From the NCBI GenBank assembly GCA_028275425.1, contig JAPWUT010000006.1:1-21511 (forward strand): a stretch of DNA of 21,511 nucleotides. Reading direction: 5' to 3'. The notes beneath the pieces were generated by a model. It saw only the letters and a list, made by a program, of their open reading frames with translations. It was not told where the DNA came from and did no database searches. A program made the translations under genes and the position numbers. Shown one piece after another: positions 7,355 to 14,538 of the stretch. The stretch's first letter is position 1; the number at the start of each line of letters is the position of its first letter. Source of the stretch: Anaerolineae bacterium. GTDB taxonomy: Bacteria > Chloroflexota > Anaerolineae > SpSt-600.

Positions 7355-8035
7355 TCATTCCTCCGCCAACTTGTACCCTACCCCGTAAACGGTCAAGATG
7401 TAGCGGGGATTTTTGGGGTCAGGCTCAATCTTCTTGCGCAAGTTCCTTATGTGGACATCTACGGTGCGCTCGTAGCTTTCGTAAGCGTAGCTTTGAATCC
7501 TCTGCAGGATTTCCAGCCGCGTGAAGACCCTGCCGGGATGGCGGGCTAAAAGGTTCAGGATTTCAAATTCGGTAGGCGTGAGCTCCACCGGCTTCCCAGC
7601 CACCGTGACCTCCCGCTTCTGCAAGTCAATCTCAATATCGCCAACCCGCAAGGTGGGAGTGAACACTTCCCCTCTGGCTCGGCGCAGGACTGCTTTCACC
7701 CTCGCTACCAGCTCCCTCAAAGAGAAGGGTTTAGTGATGTAATCATCGGCGCCCATCTCAAGCCCTAAGACTCGGTCGCTCTCTTCCACCTTAGCCGTAA
7801 GCATAATGATGGGGGTGGAAGATTCTTTGCGGATAATCTTTGCCACCTCCAGCCCGTTCATCTCCGGAAGCATTATGTCCAGGATTACGAGGTCGGGCTT
7901 TTCGTGGCGGAAGAAGGCGAGTGCTTCTTTACCGGTGTAGGCTTTGAGGACATCAAAGCCCGCTGCCGTCAAGTAATCGGCAACCACCCGAGCTAATTTA
8001 ACTTCATCCTCCACCAGAAGAATCTTGGCCTTCAT
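7355..8035 (-). CDS. OmpR/PhoB-family response regulator
   Basis: Cytoplasmic DNA-binding partner of the adjacent kinase. From ATG 8035 it has 226 residues: a receiver domain (1-120) with the acidic pair at the end of LLVEDE, phospho-acceptor Asp53 in ILDIMLPEMNG, Thr80 and Lys102 in ITKPF, then an OmpR-type winged helix with ELTPTEFEILNLLARHPG and RTVDVHIRNLRKKIE. A GTG codon at 8038 directly precedes the ATG and could also start translation; the ATG forms a TGATG overlap with the upstream stop. Pho control is suggested by the convergent pst operon, but no binding site can be assigned because the pst promoter is outside the window. Confidence 0.93.
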   Translation of the reverse strand: MKAKILLVEDEVKLARVVADYLTAAGFDVLKAYTGKEALAFFRHEKPDLVILDIMLPEMNGLEVAKIIRKESSTPIIMLTAKVEESDRVLGLEMGADDYITKPFSLRELVARVKAVLRRARGEVFTPTLRVGDIEIDLQKREVTVAGKPVELTPTEFEILNLLARHPGRVFTRLEILQRIQSYAYESYERTVDVHIRNLRKKIEPDPKNPRYILTVYGVGYKLAEE

Positions 8036-8865
8036 CACCCTTCCGGAAGGAGCCTAAGGTAATGGCCCGGCCACCGCATCGCCCCCTGCACTAAGTGCAC
8101 GAAGGAGCAGACGGTCAAGGCAAAGGGCAAGTAGCCAAGGTAGCCGAGGAGCGGCATCTCAAAGACATGGAGAAAATCAAAGAAGGGCACGGTGTAAACC
8201 CACTTGGGCCAGGACCAATAGTTCCAGAACTCCCAGAAGAAAGCGCATATGAGCACTCCCCCAAAGAGCGCAAGGACCGGCCTCCATTCCCCCCGTTGCA
8301 AGTAGACTATTAAGCTTTTGTAACCGGCCATGTAGCTTATGCCCTCCACAATCAGCAAGGGGGAAATCCAGAGGAGGGGGAAGAAATACCGAGGCCAGAG
8401 GAGGAGCAAGGCTAAGGTTATGAGCCCTACCCCTATCATTCCCCAGCCCAAGGCAGGGTGCACGGTCATCTTCCAACTCTGCAAGAGAGGCTTCTTGAGG
8501 AAAGAGGAAACAAGTTCCGAAGCCTCCAGAACGGCCGGGATCACAGTAGAGAAAGCAAGAGAAGCCAAGCAGAAGAACTCCAACGGGGTAAAGGAGCCTC
8601 CCACGTAGTGCCAGTTCTGGACCCTGCGGTTCAGGAGTTCAAAGAACCACCAAAGGGGGACCGAAAGGAGGAAAAGGCCGGCAAATCTTGTTGGGTCACG
8701 GCTTAGAAGCGAGCTACCTTTGCGCTGGAAAACTAAGGAATCCAGAACTAAGATTAGGCCGAGCCAGAGGGGGAAGAAGAGCAAATGGGTTCTGGGACCC
8801 GGCAGAAGCCAGTTAAGAGGCCAGCATATGGCTATAAGCCCAAGTCCTACCCAACCCCAAGCCAT
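8035..8865 (-). CDS. Multi-pass membrane protein of unknown function
   Basis: About 276 residues, with roughly seven hydrophobic segments from residue 4 to residue 265. I do not recognise the family. Two stretches resemble each other, WWFFELLNRRVQNWHYVG near residue 73 and FFWEFWNYWSWPKWVY near 210. Both have aromatic-E-x-x-N followed by W-x-Y, suggesting an internal duplication with a conserved Glu and Asn in the membrane. The second is followed by FEMPLLGYLGYLPFAL. The ATG (8863-8865) forms a TGATG overlap with the thiE stop, with an in-frame TTG just before it; the other end overlaps the regulator start. Being locked between thiE and the two-component genes suggests co-expression, not a known function. 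Confidence 0.75.
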   Translation of the reverse strand: MAWGWVGLGLIAICWPLNWLLPGPRTHLLFFPLWLGLILVLDSLVFQRKGSSLLSRDPTRFAGLFLLSVPLWWFFELLNRRVQNWHYVGGSFTPLEFFCLASLAFSTVIPAVLEASELVSSFLKKPLLQSWKMTVHPALGWGMIGVGLITLALLLLWPRYFFPLLWISPLLIVEGISYMAGYKSLIVYLQRGEWRPVLALFGGVLICAFFWEFWNYWSWPKWVYTVPFFDFLHVFEMPLLGYLGYLPFALTVCSFVHLVQGAMRWPGHYLRLLPEG

Positions 8866-9500
8866 CAACGTTTACGGACCTCGTCCACGATTTTCCGCAG
8901 GCGCATTGTAGCCTCAAAGATATCAGGAGCAGCCATAACAGCGGAGATAACCGCTATCCCCGAAGCCCCGGCCGCAAGCACTTCCTTGGCGTTATCGGCA
9001 TTTATCCCGCCTATGGCTACCACGGGGATATTGACCACGCTCACTATCTTCCTTAGCCCTTCAATTCCGATGGGCGAGCCGGCATCAGGTTTAGTAGAAG
9101 TGGGGTAAATGCTGCCAACCCCCAAGTAATCAGCGCCTTCGGAAGCGTAGAGGAGGGCCTTCTCCACGGTATCAGCTGAGGCACCGATTATCTTTAGCGG
9201 CCCCAGGATTTTGCGGGCCAGCCATACCGGCATATCCTCATCGCCCACGTGGACCCCATCGGCATCAACGGCCAGGGCTACGTCAACCCGGTCATTGACG
9301 ATGAAAGTGACCCCCTTGCCCTTGCAGAGGGTCCTCAATAGCCTGGCCTCCTCAACCATCTTGCGGGTTGGGGCGTTCTTCTCGCGGTACTGGATTACCG
9401 TAGCCCCGCCCCTTATGGCCTCTTCCACCGCTTCCACAAGCGAACGTGAGCCGAGGAGGCGGGAATCAGTGATAACGTAAAGCCTCAAATCCAGACCCAA
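8865..9500 (-). CDS. thiE: Thiamine-phosphate synthase ThiE
   Basis: Couples hydroxymethylpyrimidine diphosphate and thiazole phosphate to give thiamine phosphate. It has 211 residues, normal length, as a TIM barrel. Visible motifs are QYREK (37-41), IVNDRVDVAL (67-76), DGVHVG followed by Asp87, GVGSIYPTSTKPDAG (127-141, pyrophosphate loop with Lys137) and AIGGI (162-166). The usual Gln after HVG/HLG is Asp here. The start is TTG 9498-9500, chosen because GGAGGT lies 5 bases upstream and no ATG fits. No other thi genes are in the window and I see no TPP riboswitch ahead of it. It heads the run thiE, membrane protein, response regulator, kinase. Confidence 0.95.
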   Translation of the reverse strand: MGLDLRLYVITDSRLLGSRSLVEAVEEAIRGGATVIQYREKNAPTRKMVEEARLLRTLCKGKGVTFIVNDRVDVALAVDADGVHVGDEDMPVWLARKILGPLKIIGASADTVEKALLYASEGADYLGVGSIYPTSTKPDAGSPIGIEGLRKIVSVVNIPVVAIGGINADNAKEVLAAGASGIAVISAVMAAPDIFEATMRLRKIVDEVRKR

Positions 9501-9557
9501 CTTTACCTCCTTTCACACAGTGACCTGAAAACCCCTTACCGGTGAGGCTGCAAAGTT

Positions 9558-9586
9558 ATTATGCTCCAAAAGCTGAAAAGCCGCAA
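9558..9586 (-). promoter_or_regulatory. Candidate sigma70-like promoter for the thiE-regulator-kinase operon
   Basis: On the - strand, TTGCGG (9581-9586) is followed after 17 bases by CATAAT (9558-9563), about 58 bases before the TTG start of thiE. An imperfect 14-base palindrome, CCTTACCGGTGAGG (9536-9549), lies just downstream, where it could serve as an operator. The -35 match is weak. Confidence 0.4.
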
Positions 9587-9834
9587 CTACAAAGAGTGCG
9601 TCCCAAATTTATCGGGCCTCGGCCCTTCCTGCCGATTGATTTCAGCCTCTCTGGCTAAAGACCCAAACGAGGGTAAGCCCCTCTTTCTTCCGCCAGAAAT
9701 TCCTGGAAGCAGACGAGGCTTGGGCATGACCATGCCAATCGGCCGTAGGGGTTGGTGAAGGCTGACAATCGGCTATGGGTTTGGGAACATGCCGGAGCAG
9801 GGCCAGAATCTTTAGCGCCCGCAGTGCGCTCCAC
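9587..9834. other. Non-coding spacer between thiE promoter and the island remnant
   Basis: I see no convincing gene here. There is an inverted repeat: GCCGATTG + TCAGCC (9631-9638, 9642-9647) against GGCTGACAATCGGC (9760-9773), matching throughout except for a three-base insertion. A third CAATCGGC lies at 9736, and GGCATG-AC-CATGCC at 9723-9736. These may be scars of a small mobile element at the island edge (inference). Confidence 0.4.
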
Positions 9835-10153
9835 TTATTTCACCCATACGCTCCCCAGCACGTCCCAACCGCTCGTTGCATCCCAAATGTTCTCATTGGC
9901 AAAGCGAATGGCGTAGCGCGGGTCATTGCGCAGAGCATCGGCAGGGTCGGGCAGCCATAGAGCGAGGATGTATTCGCCGGGTGACAAATCGGCGAGCAAA
10001 GAAACGGTGGCGCTGAAGGTGTGCTGCCCAGACTCCCAGCGGTGCGGGTCAACATCCACGTTGTAGCGCAGGATTTTATCTGCGCCTGTGCCGCAAGAAT
10101 CAGATAGACAGGCCGTTCCAGCAGTGGGGAGGCGAAACCTGTGTTCTGGAGTT
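9835..10153 (-). pseudogene. Frameshifted C-terminal remnant of a DUF4832-type protein
   Basis: Reading leftward from the hydrolase stop, one frame gives KLQNTGFASP, then PVYLILAAQA (about 10148-10085). The next part continues in another frame as DKILRYNVDVDPHRW, SPGEYILALWLPDPAD, NDPRYAIRFANENIWDA and ends WDVLGSVWVK. Together these match my recollection of the C-terminal end of DUF4832 domain proteins (NTGFA, LWLPDP, PRYAIR-ANE-WD, GxxxLG). The frame switch near 10080-10090 and the lack of any N-terminal part show a broken gene. The intact frame 9835-10059 could still begin at GTG 10059 (74 residues) but has no ribosome binding site I can support. Its G+C (38 of 60 on line 9901) matches the neighbouring hydrolase rather than thiE. 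Confidence 0.65.
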
Positions 10154-11119
10154 TTACTTATATCTGGCTGTGAGGAATGCCTCTACAGCCTCCAGGAACG
10201 GCCCGGGGCACTCTTCCTGGGGGACGTGCCCGCATTCGGGGATGACCACCAGTTGGGCCCCCGGGATTTCCCTTGCCAAGCGGATGCTTTGTTCGGCAGG
10301 GATAAGGTGGTCATCATCACCGGTGATGACCAGCACTGGCACTCGTACCTCCCCCAGGCGCTTCTCCAGCCCCAGCGGATGGCTGGCCCGCATGACCTCC
10401 CAGAGAGCCCGGTCCCAGTTCTCGGCCCGCAGGAGTCTGGCATACCCCTCCCAGATTTCCGGCGTCAGTCTGGATGGGTCGTGCCAGGCGGAGCGGGCAA
10501 AGTCTACCCCCCAGTCCCGAATCTGGCGGGCCAGCAGCGGCCCCAGGTGGCGCATCTGCGGGGTGTTCAGGAACGGGCGCAGCCAGGCCGGCGTCATCCC
10601 TCGCACGTAGACCGCGGGGGAAACGAGCACCAGCGCCTCCACCTGCTCCGGGTAAGTCAGCGCAGTGAGGAGCGCCACCGTCCCCCCGGCGGAGTTTCCC
10701 ACCAGGACCGCCCGCTCTATCCCCAGCGCGTCCATGAGCCCCACCGTCAGGTCGGGCTGGGCCTCGGGGCTGTAGGGGTTGCGGCCCGTCCACTTCATGG
10801 GCCGCTCCGTCAGGCCAAATCCTGGCCGGTCAAAGGCGACGACCGTCCCCCACTCCGACATGGGCCCGATGACCTCCCGCCAGGAGAAGGTGCTGGCCGC
10901 GAAGCCGTGCAGGAGAACGATGGCCGGGCGTCCCGAACCGGCCATTTTGTAGTGGACGGTGATGCCGTTCACCTCAATGAACCGGCTATCGGGATCGGCC
11001 AACTGCTCCGGCGGGACGGTCCCCTCCAGTGGAGGCACCGGCACCAGGAACGGGCCGATCAGCAGGACGACCAGCAGGACGCCCAGAGCGATCAACAGTC
11101 CGCGCAGCCAGGGTTTCAT
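10154..11119 (-). CDS. Membrane-anchored alpha/beta hydrolase
   Basis: Serine hydrolase of 321 residues with an N-terminal membrane anchor (residues 5-28, GLLIALGVLLVVLLIGPFLV), so probably held on the outer face of the membrane. The fold signature is clear: oxyanion loop LLHGFAAS (69-76), DRPGFGLTERP near 97-107, nucleophile elbow GNSAGG with Ser143, acid in TGDDDHLIP (Asp268-270) and catalytic histidine in CGHVPQ (His298). The substrate is unknown; esterase, epoxide hydrolase or C-C hydrolase activities all occur in this fold. The start ATG overlaps the DUF362 stop by four bases, with GGAGGAAGG just upstream. Codon use is strongly G/C-ending (40 of 60 G+C on line 10321), unlike the flanking genes, so it looks acquired. 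Confidence 0.9.
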   Translation of the reverse strand: MKPWLRGLLIALGVLLVVLLIGPFLVPVPPLEGTVPPEQLADPDSRFIEVNGITVHYKMAGSGRPAIVLLHGFAASTFSWREVIGPMSEWGTVVAFDRPGFGLTERPMKWTGRNPYSPEAQPDLTVGLMDALGIERAVLVGNSAGGTVALLTALTYPEQVEALVLVSPAVYVRGMTPAWLRPFLNTPQMRHLGPLLARQIRDWGVDFARSAWHDPSRLTPEIWEGYARLLRAENWDRALWEVMRASHPLGLEKRLGEVRVPVLVITGDDDHLIPAEQSIRLAREIPGAQLVVIPECGHVPQEECPGPFLEAVEAFLTARYK

Positions 11120-12144
11120 CGTCCTTCCTCCGCGAGGATTTCTTGCACCCGCGCCGCGTATTCAGCGCTGGGGGTGTCATCGGTCAGGAACCGGATGTCC
11201 TGGGGGCGGGAGACGCCCAGGCCCAAGGCGACGGCCCGGGCAATCTGCTCCTGGGCGAAGACGGGGCCCCGCTCCACCTCCGGCGTCGTGCCGAAGAGCC
11301 GCAGGATGGCCACGCCGACCGCGTCCAGCGCTACACGGTCGGTCCCCGCCAGGACCACCTCCGCCTGCACCCGCTTCCCCCGGTCTGGCCCTCCAGTGAC
11401 GAAGGCCTCCACGCCGTCCAGAACGACCAGCGCGGGCCGGTAGGCAACGTTGATCTCTGCAATCATCTTCCGCTGGTGGGGAGAATTATGGAGTTCAGCC
11501 ATGTAATTATACCCATCTGGCCCATATTTGGCCACCATGCCCACGGAGTTCTTCAGGGAGAGGGTGAAGTGGCCGCCGTAGCGGTGGGTCTTCAGGCAAC
11601 AGGTTTGGACGATGACATCGGCCTCCAGGATGGGGCGGGCGAAGAGGAAGCCGCGCGACCAGTGGCTATCCGGCGGCTGGACGGGCACCCAGTCCTCCGG
11701 CCCCAGTTCGTCCAGGACGAGGGTCTCAAACCCCAGTTCCGCGGCCAGGGCGAAGATGCCCTTCTGCTGCATCACTCGCCGGGTATCGCCCATGCCACTG
11801 CGGTCGGCGACGGTGATGGACCGGGCGCCTCCTTCCCAAAGGGCCTCCACCAGGGCGCGGAGGACGTCGTTGTGGGTGGAGCCGGGGGCGGGGTCGGCGC
11901 TGTTGAAGTTAGGCTTGAGGAGGACGGTCTTCCCCTTTACTGGGGGCATCCCCAGCAGGGCCAGCGCGCGGCGGACGCCCTCTGCCCGGTCCGACGTCCG
12001 CACCAATGCCACCCTTGCCGGAACCTGAGCAGGGGTAGGCGATGAGCTGAGAGATGGGGTGGGCTTCGGACCGGTAGGGAAAGGGGTTGCAGTAAAAGCA
12101 CGGCGGGAAATAGGCTCAAATGGGGAATTTGGAGCTACTTTCAC
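11116..12144 (-). CDS. DUF362 domain protein with unusual N-terminus
   Basis: A 342-residue protein whose domain begins near residue 44 (ARVALVRT, RAEGVRRAL), followed by GKTVLLKPNFNSADP, GSTHNDVLRALV, DRSGMGDTRRVM, CLKTHRYGGHFTLSLKN, MVAKYG and TGGPDRGK. These are hallmarks of DUF362, whose members are often exported or linked to iron-sulfur domains; no ferredoxin motif is present here. Residues 1-43 contain ISRRAFT, like the twin-arginine start of related exported members, then a Pro/Ser/Thr-rich linker. The hydrophobic core expected between them is missing, so export is doubtful. The start is GTG 12142-12144 behind GGGGAGG. Very G+C-rich (44 of 60 on line 11281). It is co-transcribed with the hydrolase. 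Function unknown. Confidence 0.85.
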   Translation of the reverse strand: MKVAPNSPFEPISRRAFTATPFPTGPKPTPSLSSSPTPAQVPARVALVRTSDRAEGVRRALALLGMPPVKGKTVLLKPNFNSADPAPGSTHNDVLRALVEALWEGGARSITVADRSGMGDTRRVMQQKGIFALAAELGFETLVLDELGPEDWVPVQPPDSHWSRGFLFARPILEADVIVQTCCLKTHRYGGHFTLSLKNSVGMVAKYGPDGYNYMAELHNSPHQRKMIAEINVAYRPALVVLDGVEAFVTGGPDRGKRVQAEVVLAGTDRVALDAVGVAILRLFGTTPEVERGPVFAQEQIARAVALGLGVSRPQDIRFLTDDTPSAEYAARVQEILAEEGR

Positions 12145-12183
12145 CTTAACCTCCCCAACTGAGCTTAACTCTCATTGATTGCG

Positions 12184-12212
12184 ATTATAAACCGCTAACC
12201 GCAAAAAGCCAA
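12184..12212 (-). promoter_or_regulatory. Strong sigma70-like promoter for the DUF362-hydrolase pair
   Basis: On the - strand, TTGGCT (12207-12212), a 17-base spacer, then a perfect TATAAT (12184-12189), about 39 bases before the GTG start of the DUF362 gene. It begins only 6 bases beyond the end of plsY. It gives the island genes their own transcription. Confidence 0.65.
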
Positions 12213-12217
12213 GAAGC

Positions 12218-12856
12218 CTATGCAGGCCTTTTCCAACCGTAATTATTGTCAAAAAGCACCCGGTAAGCTATAAGCTTCCCTTTCTGGGGGGAGGCCTTTA
12301 TCTCCTCCAGGACCCCAATCCCCGTAAGCCGCCGGACGACCATGAAAATGAACATGATGGCCGAAGCTACAATGTGGGAGATCGGATAGCCCTTAAGCCA
12401 AGCGAAGAAGGGCAAAGCCAGCACACCAACTCCTACTCCAAGCCCCAGTGCTCTGGTGAAGAAGCCAAGAGCGTAGAAGATTAGGGATAAAAGCATGGCT
12501 TTCGGGACCAGAAGGAGCATTGCTCCCAGAGCTGGGCCCATCCCCCTCCCTCCCTGAAACCCGAGGAAAATCGGCCAATCGTGCCCGGCTACTACTGCTA
12601 CAGCGCTTGCCGCTTGGATGGGATTAGGGAAACCAAACTTCTGGGCCAGCCAAACGGCCAAGGCCCCTTTGCCGATATCCAGAATGGCAGCAATCGTCCC
12701 TTCTAATTTCCCCACCGAATGCCAAAGGTTGCTCCCGCCTATATTCCTGGTCCCTACCTCGCGCAGGTCAACCCCTCTAAGTTTTCCGATGATGAAGGCG
12801 AAGGGGATAGAGCCAAGAAGGTAAGAAATAACCACCCACAAAATGCCCCAGAGCAT
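12218..12856 (-). CDS. plsY: Acyl-phosphate:glycerol-3-phosphate acyltransferase PlsY
   Basis: Integral membrane enzyme that transfers an acyl group from acyl-phosphate to glycerol-3-phosphate, the first step of phospholipid synthesis in most bacteria. It has 212 residues, normal length, with about five to seven membrane segments. Motifs: GSIPFAFIIGK (15-25) and GTRNIGGSNLW (35-45), IGKGALAV (61-68), and GHDWPIFLGFQGGRGM (91-106), the conserved GHxxPxFLxFxGGKG site with Arg for the final Lys. The first motif, usually GSGNIGATN, is diverged, so substrate preference may differ. The start ATG 12856 has GAGGAGGT upstream. It lies 21 bases after the DegV gene, and a fatty-acid-binding partner makes functional sense. 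Confidence 0.92.
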   Translation of the reverse strand: MLWGILWVVISYLLGSIPFAFIIGKLRGVDLREVGTRNIGGSNLWHSVGKLEGTIAAILDIGKGALAVWLAQKFGFPNPIQAASAVAVVAGHDWPIFLGFQGGRGMGPALGAMLLLVPKAMLLSLIFYALGFFTRALGLGVGVGVLALPFFAWLKGYPISHIVASAIMFIFMVVRRLTGIGVLEEIKASPQKGKLIAYRVLFDNNYGWKRPA

Positions 12857-12877
12857 TTCTTACCTCCTCTGGCAAGG

Positions 12878-13723
12878 TTATTCTTCGCACCAGAAAGCGA
12901 TGCCTACAAGCCCAGGGCCGGTATGAGCTCCCATTACCGGGGTGAACTCGGTGACGAAGAGCTCAGCACAGTCAAAGCGCTTCTCCAGCTCCCACTTGAG
13001 GTAGAGCGCATCCTCAAGCGCATCCCCATGCATGACGGCCAAGTGAACCCTGCGGCCCCCGATTTTCTGCTCCGCAATCCTCAGTAGCTCCTGCAAGGCC
13101 TTGGAACGAGTTCGCGGTTTGGACCAGACGTCCGCTACCCCATCCCTCAGGTAAAGGACGGGGCAGAGCTGGAGGGCAGAGCCCAAAAGAGCCGAGGCGA
13201 GCCCAATCCTCCCCCCAAAGTAAAGGTATTTCAGAGTGCTCAGGAAAGCGTAAAGGTGGACCTTGAGGCCAATTTCCTCAACTCGCTTCAAAATCCTTTC
13301 CGGTTCAGCCCCTTGTCTGGCAAGCCTGGCCGCTTCCAAAACCACAAGGCCTTGCCCGGCAGCAGCGGTGTGGGCGTTCGCAACGTAAACTTTGGCCCCT
13401 TCCACCATCTGGGCTGCAGTCCGAGCCGCCTCGTAGGTAGCGCTCAGATTAGGGGGAAGGTGGATGGAGATTATCGCTTCAGCCTCCTGGGCTAAGGCCA
13501 GGTAAACCTTGAGAAAATCACCCACCGAAGGCGCTGAGGTCTTGGGCAAAATAGTGCTTTCCCTCAGCCTCCTGTAAAGCTCCGAGGAGGAAAGGTCAAC
13601 CCCATCCCTGTAGGTCACACCGTTCCAGAAGAGGTATATGGGCACAACCGTTATGTCATGTTCTTTTACCAACTCTTCCGGCAGGTTTGCCGAAGAGTCC
13701 GTGACGATAGCTATCTTACCCAT
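12878..13723 (-). CDS. DegV/FakB-like fatty-acid-binding protein
   Basis: A 281-residue cytoplasmic protein of the DegV family, which binds a single fatty acid; FakB members present it to the kinase FakA to make acyl-phosphate. Motifs: IVTDSSANLP (6-15), the ligand-contacting KTSAPSVGDF (61-70), SATYEAA (94-100), FGGRIG (169-174) and GAHTGPG near 265-271. ATG 13723 is chosen because GGGAGG lies 5 bases upstream and the family normally starts right before this IxxVTDS strand; an open frame reaches 13756 but adds 11 residues without a better site. With plsY directly downstream, a role in feeding acyl groups into phospholipid synthesis is plausible. No FakA or PlsX is in the window. Confidence 0.92.
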   Translation of the reverse strand: MGKIAIVTDSSANLPEELVKEHDITVVPIYLFWNGVTYRDGVDLSSSELYRRLRESTILPKTSAPSVGDFLKVYLALAQEAEAIISIHLPPNLSATYEAARTAAQMVEGAKVYVANAHTAAAGQGLVVLEAARLARQGAEPERILKRVEEIGLKVHLYAFLSTLKYLYFGGRIGLASALLGSALQLCPVLYLRDGVADVWSKPRTRSKALQELLRIAEQKIGGRRVHLAVMHGDALEDALYLKWELEKRFDCAELFVTEFTPVMGAHTGPGLVGIAFWCEE

Positions 13724-13777
13724 TTTGCCTCCCAAAAGACCAAAATTTGTAGCCACAAAAAAACCGGCCGCTCGGGC

Positions 13778-14467
13778 TTACCCTTCGGCCGGGATAAGCT
13801 CTGTAACGTCTTTGACAAAGCTCAGGAGCTTAGCTCTATCCTCCTCCCCCAACTTCCTGACTTCATCCATGTATCTGGGGAGGTGGCCGTTAAAGGCCTT
13901 CCCCAGCTCTTTCTTGCCGGATTTCCAAATGTATCCCACTATCAATCCGGCTAAGAGGATGAGGGCCGCTTCAGTAGTACTGAACGAGGTTACGATTTCC
14001 CTCAAAAGGACCAAAGCTTGCGCCGTCTTGCGGATAGTCCACAGGGCAAGGATTAAGGCTAAGATAAGCTTGGCGCAAAAGATTAAGGGGTTGGAAATTT
14101 TGGAAAGCTCGGCGAGGGTATCCTTTAAGATGGCTTTGGCGCCTTTCCGGTCGGCTTCCTCAAAGCGCTGGAGCAACTCGGACCGGATGCTTTCCCAATC
14201 CTTTTTGGGGCAGCAGTTTAAGGCGCTAAGGGCCAATGGGGTTGGCTTGAATTTAACTTTTGACCGCCCAGGCGTCTCTTCTTTTCTATCCACCTGGTGG
14301 ATTACTTCCAGGTAGCCCTTTTCAGCCAGGGCGGTGAGGATATCGTAAGCAGTCCAGGGGCTTACCCCCAGTGCTTCGGCAACCTCGGTGTAATGGACGG
14401 GTTGCCCTGTAGCAAGGTGCTTTTCTACCGCGGCCTTGAGGAACTCTTGACGCCTCTTGGTAAGCAT
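13778..14467 (-). CDS. Winged-helix protein with two C-terminal membrane segments
   Basis: A 229-residue protein I cannot place in a named family. Residues 1-60 form a helix-turn-helix module (TKRRQEFLKAAV, then VHYTEVAEALGVSPWTAYDI, then LAEKGYLEV) similar to winged-helix repressors of the MarR or HrcA type. A basic linker with TPGRSKVKF follows, then hydrophobic segments at about 127-145 and 167-181, ending in a charged C-terminal domain. This layout suggests a membrane-tethered transcription regulator. The start ATG 14467 follows GGGGAGG, and a promoter lies just upstream. It is 54 bases ahead of the DegV-like gene and may regulate it and plsY (inference). Confidence 0.7.
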   Translation of the reverse strand: MLTKRRQEFLKAAVEKHLATGQPVHYTEVAEALGVSPWTAYDILTALAEKGYLEVIHQVDRKEETPGRSKVKFKPTPLALSALNCCPKKDWESIRSELLQRFEEADRKGAKAILKDTLAELSKISNPLIFCAKLILALILALWTIRKTAQALVLLREIVTSFSTTEAALILLAGLIVGYIWKSGKKELGKAFNGHLPRYMDEVRKLGEEDRAKLLSFVKDVTELIPAEG

Positions 14468-14488
14468 TTCTCACCCTCCCCGAGATAA

Positions 14489-14518
14489 ATTATACTTCCG
14501 AAGTTGGGCTTAAGGCAA
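14489..14518 (-). promoter_or_regulatory. Sigma70-like promoter for the winged-helix/degV/plsY operon
   Basis: On the - strand, TTGCCT (14513-14518), an 18-base spacer, then TATAAT (14489-14494), 21 bases before the ATG at 14467. It lies between the third repeat copy and the gene. Confidence 0.6.
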
Positions 14519-14538
14519 GGGTTGATTGGCTCTAATTT

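Noticed and set aside
9561..9758. 65-residue open frame on the + strand
   Set aside because: No recognisable domain, low-complexity composition and overlap with the predicted thiE promoter on the other strand.
9501..9834. TPP riboswitch upstream of thiE
   Set aside because: I looked for the conserved CTGAGA and ACCTGATC-type elements on the - strand and found none.
10088..11443. 451-residue open frame on the + strand antisense to the hydrolase and DUF362 genes
   Set aside because: A long antisense frame is expected in G+C-rich coding DNA; the protein is Pro/Arg/Gln/Gly-rich with no domain, whereas the - strand has two intact families.
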